A stretch of 7,742 nt of DNA from Cryomorphaceae bacterium. GTDB lineage: Bacteria; Bacteroidota; Bacteroidia; Flavobacteriales; Crocinitomicaceae. A program made the position numbers and the translations under genes. The DNA lies in NCBI GenBank assembly GCA_021298235.1, contig JAJTDX010000095.1, positions 1-7,742 of the forward strand, written 5' to 3'. Below, in pieces: positions 1 to 5,220 of this stretch. Position 1 is the stretch's first letter. Each line of letters begins with the position of its first letter. The notes beneath the pieces were generated by a model. It was not told where the DNA came from, searched no databases, and saw nothing but the letters and a program-made list of their open reading frames with translations.

Positions 1-761
1 CGGATTACATTATTTTGGAATCGACTTATGGAGATCGCATCCACTCCCCGGAAGATGTTAAAGAAGAGTTGCTTCGAGTGATAGAAGACACCCTTGATAG
101 AAAGGGGATATTGATGATTCCGTCGTTTGCGGTAGAGCGCACTCAGGAACTCATTTACATACTTCATGAACTAAAGGAGGAGGATAAACTCCCGAAGATT
201 CCTATCTATTTGGATTCTCCCATGGGTGTGAACTCCACCAATGTCTATAATAACTATGCTGATTGGCAGAATATTTCACATTATGATTTGACGCGAATGT
301 ATGAAGACATCATCTTCATTAATAATTTCGAACATTCAAGAAGTATTGTGTCTGATAAATCCCCAAAGATAGTCCTTGCAGGCAGTGGGATGATGGAAGG
401 CGGACGCATTCTCCATTACCTGAACAACCACATTGAGAACGACCGAAATACTCTTCTATTTGTAGGTTTCCAGGGTGAAGGAACAAGAGGACGTGCCATA
501 GTGGAGGGTAGCCAGGAAATAAAGTTTTTTGGTGAATACCGGCAAGTAAAATGTCATATTGCAACCATTTCATCCTTATCTGCTCATGGAGATCAAATGG
601 AAATGCTGGATTGGCTGCGCAATTTTGAAAAACCGCCAATCAAGATTTTTTTGAATCATGGTGAACCGCATCAAACCGATGCTTTACGAGTAAAAATTGA
701 AACAGAACTGGGTTGGGAGGTTGAGATCCCAGCATTGAATTCGGAATATACATTAAGCTAA
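1..761 (+). CDS. Beta-CASP metallo-beta-lactamase-fold RNA-processing hydrolase, 3' part only
   Basis: The gene is cut by the left edge. The frame is open from base 3 and reads DYIILESTYGDR, so the TTG at 15 is an internal leucine and not a start. The visible part holds the end of the metallo-beta-lactamase domain, the beta-CASP domain and the C-terminal RMMBL segment. Recognisable landmarks are ESTYGDR (18-38), IPSFAVERTQE (about 126-161), LDSPM with the motif-A-type Asp (210-224), GSGMMEGGR followed by YLNNH (about 381-431), LSAHGD with the motif-C-type His (576-593) and LNHGEPHQ (651-674). This architecture is shared by CPSF73-like nucleases and the bacterial 'MBL fold RNA specificity domain' proteins of about 450-470 residues. 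These are zinc-dependent cytoplasmic phosphodiesterases acting on RNA. The exact substrate is unknown. The last sense codon is followed by TAA, 7 bases before the next gene, which suggests co-transcription with it. The family call is firm; the N-terminal zinc ligands lie outside the window. Confidence 0.93.
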   Translation, partial: DYIILESTYGDRIHSPEDVKEELLRVIEDTLDRKGILMIPSFAVERTQELIYILHELKEEDKLPKIPIYLDSPMGVNSTNVYNNYADWQNISHYDLTRMYEDIIFINNFEHSRSIVSDKSPKIVLAGSGMMEGGRILHYLNNHIENDRNTLLFVGFQGEGTRGRAIVEGSQEIKFFGEYRQVKCHIATISSLSAHGDQMEMLDWLRNFEKPPIKIFLNHGEPHQTDALRVKIETELGWEVEIPALNSEYTLS

Positions 762-768
762 TCCCTTT

Positions 769-2172
769 ATGAATACCTTTCGCACTTTAGAAACAATTGA
801 TATCGATTATTTTAGAAGTATTCTATCCGACAGGTGTTGTGTGAGCGAAGAAATACTTGCTGAATATGGCCATGATGAAACTGAAGACCTGGTTTATCTG
901 CCAAATGTTGTGCTCAAGCCAAATTCTCCACACGAGGTTTCATCAATTCTAAAATACTGCAATGAGCAAAATATAGTGGTTACTCCTTCAGGTGCACGAA
1001 CCGGATTGAGCGGAGGTGCATTGCCGATATTTGGCGGTGTTGCCCTATCAATGGAAAAATTCAATCGTATTCTGGATATCGATGAGAAAAATCACCAGGT
1101 TATTACTGAACCAGGAGTAATTACCCAAGTTCTTCAAGATGCCGTTAAGGAAAAAGGGTTGTTCTATCCTCCGGATCCAGCCAGTAAAGGCAGCTGTTTC
1201 ATCGGAGGTAATGTTTCTGAAAACTCAGGTGGACCCAAAGCAGTTAAATATGGTGTCACCAAAGATTATGTCCTCAATCTTGAAATAGTGCTACCTACAG
1301 GCGAAATCATTTGGACAGGTGCAAACGTACTAAAAAATGCTACTGGTTACAATTTGACGCAACTAATGGTGGGCTCCGAGGGAACCCTGGCTGTGATTAC
1401 AAAGATCGTATTGCGATTGATTCCCCATCCTACTCAGAACCTATTAATGCTTGTCCCATTCTTTGATGCAGGAAAAGCATGTGAAGCCGTTGCTGCCATC
1501 TTCAGAGCAGGTATCACCCCGAGTGGACTTGAATTCATGGAAAGGGATGCCCTAACATGGACCCAGGAATTCACTGGCGATTATTCTATAAAAGTCGCCG
1601 ATGATCATGCAGCACATTTATTGATCGAAGTAGACGGATTTGACCTAGAATCCCTTGTGTCAGAATCCGAAAAAATCATGTTGATACTAGATAAATTCGA
1701 AACCGATGAGGTCCTTTTTGCAGAGAGCGAAGCGCAAAAAAACAGTCTGTGGTCCATGAGAAGAAAAGTGGGAGAAGCAGTAAAATCGCAATCCATCTAT
1801 AAGGAAGAGGATACTGTTGTTCCACGCTATGAATTACCAAAACTGTTGCATCACGTTAAATCAGTTTGTGAAAAATATGGATTGCATAGTGTGTGTTACG
1901 GACATGCAGGAGATGGTAACCTCCACGTAAACATTATTAAAGGTGAACTCTCAGATGAAAGGTGGGAAAATGATCTGACTATAGCCATTCGTGAGCTTTT
2001 CACCGAAGTGGTCAAACTTGGTGGAACTTTGTCGGGAGAACATGGAATCGGATTAGTGCAGCAATCGTATATGGATATTGCTTTCGATCCAAAAAGTCTT
2101 GACATCATGCGGCATATCAAAAGAGTGTTTGACCCGAACAACATATTAAATCCCGGTAAGATATTTTGCTAG
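769..2172 (+). CDS. FAD-binding D-2-hydroxyacid oxidase/dehydrogenase, GlcD / D-lactate dehydrogenase type
   Basis: The product has 467 residues, the usual length for the GlcD/DLD family. These flavoproteins oxidise D-2-hydroxyacids such as glycolate, D-lactate or D-2-hydroxyglutarate to 2-oxoacids. The FAD_binding_4 (PCMH) domain spans about residues 45-220. Its pyrophosphate-binding loop is PSGARTGLSGGALP (73-86), with GGNVSENSGGPKAVKYG (146-162) and VGSEGTLAVIT (201-211) following. The FAD-oxidase_C domain spans about 225-465 and carries YGHAGDGNLHVN (377-388) and SGEHGIGL (422-429). His379, His386, Glu424 and His425 match the metal/substrate site known in D-2-hydroxyglutarate and D-lactate dehydrogenases. 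There is no signal peptide or membrane segment, and no glcE or glcF-like gene follows, so it may act as a single subunit or with a distant iron-sulfur partner. The ATG at 769 fits the family's start, and no Shine-Dalgarno sequence is present. The substrate cannot be fixed from sequence. It lies 7 bases after the beta-CASP gene. Confidence 0.93.
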   Translation: MNTFRTLETIDIDYFRSILSDRCCVSEEILAEYGHDETEDLVYLPNVVLKPNSPHEVSSILKYCNEQNIVVTPSGARTGLSGGALPIFGGVALSMEKFNRILDIDEKNHQVITEPGVITQVLQDAVKEKGLFYPPDPASKGSCFIGGNVSENSGGPKAVKYGVTKDYVLNLEIVLPTGEIIWTGANVLKNATGYNLTQLMVGSEGTLAVITKIVLRLIPHPTQNLLMLVPFFDAGKACEAVAAIFRAGITPSGLEFMERDALTWTQEFTGDYSIKVADDHAAHLLIEVDGFDLESLVSESEKIMLILDKFETDEVLFAESEAQKNSLWSMRRKVGEAVKSQSIYKEEDTVVPRYELPKLLHHVKSVCEKYGLHSVCYGHAGDGNLHVNIIKGELSDERWENDLTIAIRELFTEVVKLGGTLSGEHGIGLVQQSYMDIAFDPKSLDIMRHIKRVFDPNNILNPGKIFC

Positions 2173-2720
2173 TTATTCAGGAAGTTTAAATTCCCTGACT
2201 TCATTTGTTGATAGGTTCTGGCCAAATAGGCAATCATTATGCGCATCGCATCGAATGCTTCTTCTGTTTCGGCACTGATCTCCCTTTTCTGGAGTTTAAG
2301 GAGCAACTTCATGTACAATGCGTGAAATATGATCTCGATGTGATTCTTATCCTTCAGGTTAGATCTTTCCTTAAACTCCTCTATGTATGGTGTCGCAGAT
2401 TCAAAAACAGCACGGTATTTCTGATCATTCGCCATGTTGAGCAAGGTGTTGTGTAAATAGGACAACTCAACAAGAATATCCCGAAGATCATGCAGATGTC
2501 CTTGCTTATCTATACGCTGTGACTTCATCTGAGCAATTAAGTCACGGTACCAATCTCTATATTGCTCAATGAATGAGTTATCAGGAAGTTGAGGCCGAAC
2601 AAAATTCTCTATGATCAACTCCAAGTCGAAATTATATGCACGTATCAAATCCTCAATCTGATACATGTATAACACATACTCCGCGATGTTCTCGTTGAGT
2701 TTCTGGCGAGCGATCAGCAT
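2169..2720 (-). CDS. DUF4924 family protein, function unknown
   Basis: The product has 183 residues and is predicted soluble and largely helical, with no signal peptide and no membrane segment. The N-terminal stretch, with IAEYVLYMYQIEDLIRAYNFD (residues 12-32), is what I recognise as the start of DUF4924, a family found mainly in Bacteroidota with no established role. The sequence is rich in charged and aromatic residues: YRDWYRDLIAQMK (54-66), LHDLRDILVELSYLHNTLL (76-94) and HALYMKLLLKLQKREIS (132-148). It looks like a helical bundle. No catalytic motif is visible. The ATG lies one base after the stop of the OmpH-like gene (TAA-A-ATG), so translation is probably coupled and the protein likely works with, or is dosed with, the envelope lipoprotein upstream. 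Its stop codon interlocks with that of the convergent flavoprotein gene. The family name is from memory of its N-terminal signature; the gene call itself is firm. Confidence 0.85.
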   Translation of the reverse strand: MLIARQKLNENIAEYVLYMYQIEDLIRAYNFDLELIIENFVRPQLPDNSFIEQYRDWYRDLIAQMKSQRIDKQGHLHDLRDILVELSYLHNTLLNMANDQKYRAVFESATPYIEEFKERSNLKDKNHIEIIFHALYMKLLLKLQKREISAETEEAFDAMRIMIAYLARTYQQMKSGNLNFLNN

Positions 2721-2721
2721 T

Positions 2722-3321
2722 TTACTTTTTAATATCTTTTTCGATCTCTACTTCTCGCTGGTTAAGGTATTCCGTGAACTCTTTCGTTACGTCCATCGTA
2801 GCATTTATATAATTGATCTGCCCCCCCTGACCGTGAATCAACAGAATGTCTATTCCATTTTCTTCACTAAATTGCTTACCGTACGTTTCAATCTTCTTAC
2901 GGATTGCTTCCAGCTTATCGATCGTTTCCTTTTCAAGACGGGCGCCTTCTGTTTGCTGGTATTGCACGATTTCAGCTTCCATTTGTTGTGCACGTTGCTG
3001 AATCTGCATGGCTTGATTTTCGGAAAGTTCATTATTCTGAAGTCTCTGATTATTTCGAATGATGAATTCCTGGTATTCCTTTTGGCGACGCTCCAATTCA
3101 CTCTCAAATTTCTTTTGTCGCTTGTTTACAATATCTTCCTGCTCCTTGAAAAAATTGAATTGAACCTTTAAAGAGTCGCTATTGTAGAAGGCGATCTTCA
3201 ATCCTTTCATATCCCTAATTTCAACTTTTGGAGTGGTATCAACCTTCGCTTTATCTTTTTGTCCACAGGAAACCATAATGATAAACAACAGAGGAACTGA
3301 AAAAATGATAACTTTATTCAT
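2722..3321 (-). CDS. OmpH/Skp-family periplasmic chaperone-like lipoprotein
   Basis: The product has 199 residues. I chose the ATG at 3321 because it starts a lipoprotein signal: a hydrophobic stretch (residues 4-18) and lipobox MVSC with Cys19. The frame stays open 20 codons further up, but that part is polar and overlaps the upstream gene. After a short linker comes a beta segment, LKIAFYNSDSLKVQF (41-55), and then a long heptad-like, Gln/Glu/Arg-rich coiled coil (about 60-150). The C-terminal end, GIDILLIHGQGG..INYINATMDVTKEF (156-182), has the beta-strand plus 'DVT..' pattern of OmpH/Skp proteins. Skp-type proteins are periplasmic holdases for outer-membrane proteins. This one would be membrane-anchored through a lipidated cysteine, a variant seen in Bacteroidota. 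It lies 4 bases after the 83-residue gene and 1 base before the DUF4924 gene. A run of seven G in the coding strand falls at Gln165-Gly167. Chaperone activity is inferred from the family. Confidence 0.88.
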   Translation of the reverse strand: MNKVIIFSVPLLFIIMVSCGQKDKAKVDTTPKVEIRDMKGLKIAFYNSDSLKVQFNFFKEQEDIVNKRQKKFESELERRQKEYQEFIIRNNQRLQNNELSENQAMQIQQRAQQMEAEIVQYQQTEGARLEKETIDKLEAIRKKIETYGKQFSEENGIDILLIHGQGGQINYINATMDVTKEFTEYLNQREVEIEKDIKK

Positions 3322-3325
3322 ATAA

Positions 3326-3577
3326 CTAATTTTTAGTGTTTTTCTGATTGAACGCCATTTCCCAATCAGAGCGCATCTCAATAAACCGCTTCAGACTGTT
3401 ACTCAAAAGTTCTTTAGTGAGCATATTCTCAACTTCTTCAATAGAATAGACATCTATCTCGCCAATCTTAAAAATCTGCTCGAATTGGCCTAATTCGATC
3501 TTAACAATGTACTTTGCATTGTAACTCATTATCTGAATCTTGTATCTATCGTGCGGTATATCCTTTAAAACTCTCAT
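3326..3577 (-). CDS. Conserved-looking small protein of unknown function, 83 residues
   Basis: I do not recognise a named family. The protein begins MRVLKDIPHDRYKIQIMSYN and has an alternating hydrophobic pattern (residues 12-45) that suggests an antiparallel beta sheet: YKIQIMSYN, AKYIVKIEL, FEQIFKIG. It then has a charged helical C-terminal half (46-75) with VENMLTKELLSNSLKRFIEMRSDWE. There is no signal peptide or membrane segment, so it should be cytoplasmic. It is the first gene of a three-gene operon: its TAG is 4 bases before the ATG of the OmpH-like lipoprotein. The tight packing, the start next to a promoter-like box and the ordinary composition support a real gene. It would have to be co-regulated with an envelope chaperone and the DUF4924 protein, but no activity can be assigned. 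Confidence 0.75.
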   Translation of the reverse strand: MRVLKDIPHDRYKIQIMSYNAKYIVKIELGQFEQIFKIGEIDVYSIEEVENMLTKELLSNSLKRFIEMRSDWEMAFNQKNTKN

Positions 3578-3588
3578 GGCTGTAGTGA

Positions 3589-3596
3589 CAAAAATA
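3589..3596 (-). promoter_or_regulatory. Candidate -7 box (TATTTTTG) of the three-gene envelope operon
   Basis: The minus strand reads TATTTTTG, an exact match to the Bacteroidota -7 consensus TAnnTTTG, 11 bases before the ATG at 3577. No TTG or TTTG lies 17-23 bases upstream, so only half of the promoter is supported. Transcription from here would give a leader of only a few bases. It sits just downstream of the siaC-type gene's terminator, where an independent promoter would be needed. Confidence 0.35.
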
Positions 3597-3628
3597 GCAG
3601 AATTCCAGCATAGATTGAGGAGTAAATG

Positions 3629-3653
3629 AAAAAAGCATCTCTTCTGAAGATGC
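3629..3653 (-). terminator. Rho-independent terminator of the SiaC-like gene
   Basis: Read on the minus strand, a 6-bp stem (GCATCT/AGATGC) closes a 7-base loop (TCAGAAG) and runs straight into TTTTTT. It begins 24 bases after the TAA of the SiaC-like gene. A second A/T tract on the other side (3659-3664) is separated from the stem by several bases, so the site is mainly oriented leftward. Confidence 0.8.
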
Positions 3654-3677
3654 CCGACTTTTTTGTATTTCTAAAAG

Positions 3678-4079
3678 TTAGATGGCCACAGCGATGTCAG
3701 GATCAACATATTCTTTGAATACAAATGGCACTTTCACCATATACGCATAATCCTGCCCAACTTCGTACATGTCCTCATCCGTTTGACGATAGAACCATTC
3801 AACATGAACATCCTTTCCTTTATCAGAAAGTTCGTTAAGCTTGTACAATAAGAAAAGTATCCTTTTAGAAGACGAAATGTTAAAGTATTCAAGATCGATC
3901 TTAATGACGGTTGATTTTAAAGGATGTAGCAAATACGATTCAAACCAATTCAGAACAGGCAACCAAAACTCGTCAGGGTTATCAGGAATAGAGCGTCCCT
4001 TAATTTTCATAACACCACTATTACCGTTGAAATGGATAAGAGGGGTTTGAGGGGTAGCATTTATAAACAATTCTTCCAT
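3678..4079 (-). CDS. SiaC-family (DUF1987) regulatory protein
   Basis: The product has 133 residues, close to the family's usual 125-130. The family hallmarks are visible in order: a short N-terminal 'ATPQTPLIHFN' strand (8-18), GVMKIKGRSIPDNPDEFWLPVLNW (22-45), then LEYFNISSSKRILFLLYKLNEL (63-84), and the C-terminal VEWFYRQTDEDMYEVGQDYAYMVKVPF (98-124). In Pseudomonas aeruginosa, SiaC is a small anti-sigma-antagonist-like switch. It is phosphorylated on a threonine by SiaB, dephosphorylated by SiaA, and in the unphosphorylated state binds the diguanylate cyclase SiaD. Here the expected threonine in the N-T-S-S motif is Ile68, followed by Ser69-Ser71. None of the siaA, siaB or siaD genes is adjacent. 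The protein is therefore an orphan with an uncertain partner and phosphorylation state. It has a promoter candidate of its own 64 bases upstream and a terminator downstream, so it is probably monocistronic. Confidence 0.85.
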   Translation of the reverse strand: MEELFINATPQTPLIHFNGNSGVMKIKGRSIPDNPDEFWLPVLNWFESYLLHPLKSTVIKIDLEYFNISSSKRILFLLYKLNELSDKGKDVHVEWFYRQTDEDMYEVGQDYAYMVKVPFVFKEYVDPDIAVAI

Positions 4080-4142
4080 CGATTGTTCTAAATTTATAGT
4101 GCAATATGCATCGTTTTATTCGACATTGAAAATAAATTCTAC

Positions 4143-4171
4143 CAAAGCTAGAATATGAACGATGAATCCAA
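4143..4171 (-). promoter_or_regulatory. Bacteroidota-type promoter candidate for the SiaC-like gene
   Basis: On the minus strand TTG (4171-4169) is followed after 18 bases by TAGCTTTG (4150-4143). This is an exact fit to the Flavobacterium/Bacteroides pattern TTG-N17-23-TAnnTTTG. Transcription would begin near 4138 and give a leader of about 60 bases before the ATG at 4079. The rest of the 144-base gap (4080-4223) holds no recognisable gene, RNA or clear terminator for the upstream kinase. Confidence 0.5.
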
Positions 4172-4223
4172 TTTAATACAGGCTAAATATGCTTATTATT
4201 TTTTAAATAGTATCTTTTATTGA

Positions 4224-5060
4224 TTAAAATGTCCTTCTGATAAAATATTCAGCTAATTCTTCGATTGGTCGTTCGATCACTTTATGCAACTGAAGACCTT
4301 TCATTTTGAGAACTTTTCGTAAAATATTCTGATGATGGAATGCATAAGATCCAACGAAAGAAACATCTTTCAATTCAGGTATTTTTTGTAGATATTGTTC
4401 GACGAATTCTACAATATTTTGTTCATGAATTTGAACTATTTCATTAAATACCGAAAGTTCATGAGTGCTTTTTGCAATTCCCGCAATAAATTGTTTACCC
4501 TGAGGTCCGTATACTTCGGCCATTATCTCTTCCCTTTCTCCCAGAATTTCTTTTAAAGAGTGTGAAAGTTCTATGGAAAAACAGTCTTTTATGTAATTGT
4601 GAAGTAACTTTTTACCGAATGCATATCCACTTCCCTCGTCTCCTAGCAAATAGCCAAAGCCGCCATAAACCTCCTTCACACTTTGACCTTCTATTTTAGC
4701 AGCCACGGAACCCGTTCCCAAAATGCCTATTACACCATCCTCATCTCCAAGCAATGAATAAGCGGCGCCTATAAGATCAGATGAAATATTCACTCTTTCT
4801 ATGTTCCAGGTTGTGAATGCCTTTTCAACGAGTTTTCTATTTTGATCCTTCAAGCATCCTGCTCCAAAGAAATGTACTTCAAGATCATATATTCTCGTGT
4901 AATCCAGCCAATTTTTTGCTTGTTGGCTGATCCACTGATCACTCATGAGATGCGGGTGATAGGATGCCGTTTGAAAATAATGTCGGTTTCCTAATTGGTC
5001 AATCAGACACCAATCCGTTTTACTTCCCCCACTATCTGCGATCAGTAACGCCTTTTTCAT
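4224..5060 (-). CDS. BadF/BadG/BcrA/BcrD-family sugar kinase, N-acetylglucosamine-kinase-like
   Basis: The product has 278 residues. I chose the ATG at 5060 because the family starts right at the phosphate-1 loop; the in-frame extension to 5120 adds 20 residues unlike the family. ASKHA-fold ATPase motifs appear in order: phosphate-1 ADSGGSKTDW (8-17), the catalytic-Asp segment SSDLIGAAYSLLG (93-105), phosphate-2 GILGTGSVA (112-120), GGFGYLLGDEGSGYAFGK (133-150), and an adenosine-type VSFVGSYAFHH (233-243). The GGFGYLLGDEGSG signature is typical of N-acetylglucosamine kinases, which phosphorylate amino sugars at C6, usually in peptidoglycan or chitin sugar salvage in the cytoplasm. The BadF/HgdC-type activator ATPases of the same superfamily have cysteines that bind an iron-sulfur cluster; I see no such paired cysteines here. 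The substrate is inferred. It is transcribed divergently from the TonB-dependent receptor. No exact promoter match is visible upstream; TAAATTTT and TATTTTTC are near-matches with wrong spacing. Confidence 0.86.
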   Translation of the reverse strand: MKKALLIADSGGSKTDWCLIDQLGNRHYFQTASYHPHLMSDQWISQQAKNWLDYTRIYDLEVHFFGAGCLKDQNRKLVEKAFTTWNIERVNISSDLIGAAYSLLGDEDGVIGILGTGSVAAKIEGQSVKEVYGGFGYLLGDEGSGYAFGKKLLHNYIKDCFSIELSHSLKEILGEREEIMAEVYGPQGKQFIAGIAKSTHELSVFNEIVQIHEQNIVEFVEQYLQKIPELKDVSFVGSYAFHHQNILRKVLKMKGLQLHKVIERPIEELAEYFIRRTF

Positions 5061-5151
5061 TGTGGAAAAATAGGCAGAATTTTTCTTGAAGTCCGAAAAT
5101 TTACTACTGAAAACAATCAACTTTCTATATGTTTATTTAGAATGAATCTAA

Positions 5152-5171
5152 AATACCTTTTTTAAGGTATT
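5152..5171. repeat. Perfect inverted repeat AATACCTT-TTTT-AAGGTATT
   Basis: Two 8-base arms (5152-5159 and 5164-5171) are exact reverse complements around a 4-base loop. The site lies in the 160-bp divergent region (5061-5220) between the kinase and the receptor. Its right arm overlaps the TTG of the receptor's promoter candidate. It could be an operator for a dimeric regulator or a small hairpin; no T-run follows, so it is a poor terminator. The remaining bases of this region show nothing else I can name. Confidence 0.6.
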
Positions 5172-5200
5172 GATGATCCCCAATTATCCCTTCAACTTTG
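5170..5200 (+). promoter_or_regulatory. Promoter candidate for the TonB-dependent receptor
   Basis: TTG at 5170-5172 is followed after 20 bases by CAACTTTG (5193-5200), which matches TAnnTTTG except for the first base. The distance to the ATG at 5221 allows a leader of about 15 bases. The inverted repeat overlaps its upstream element. The spacing is right but the -7 box is imperfect, so support is moderate to weak. Confidence 0.35.
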
Positions 5201-5220
5201 CATGGTTAATTGAGCTTGTT

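Noticed and set aside
15..17. TTG as the start of the beta-CASP gene
   Set aside because: The frame is open to the window edge and the preceding codons (DYII) fit the family's conserved strand before ESTYGDR, so the gene is truncated by the window.
319..639. A 106-codon minus-strand frame inside the beta-CASP gene
   Set aside because: It lies wholly antisense to conserved motifs of the beta-CASP domain, is Cys/Gly-rich without any pattern I recognise, and has no upstream signal.
2665..3171. A 168-codon open frame on the plus strand, antisense to the lipoprotein and DUF4924 genes
   Set aside because: Its product is a Phe/Leu-rich string produced by the complement of a Lys/Glu/Gln-rich coiled coil. 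It has no recognisable domain, and the opposite strand has well-supported genes.
4172..4223. Possible terminator after the sugar kinase
   Set aside because: Only a weak AT-only stem (AAATA/TATTT) is visible and it is not followed by a clean T-run, so it is not reported as a terminator.
5061..5120. Longer start for the sugar kinase at 5120
   Set aside because: The extra 20 residues do not resemble the family, which begins a few residues before the phosphate-1 loop; the ATG at 5060 places it correctly.
5170..5220. Longer start for the receptor at 5170 or 5173
   Set aside because: The extra residues would precede a complete signal peptide and would overlap the inverted repeat and promoter candidate.
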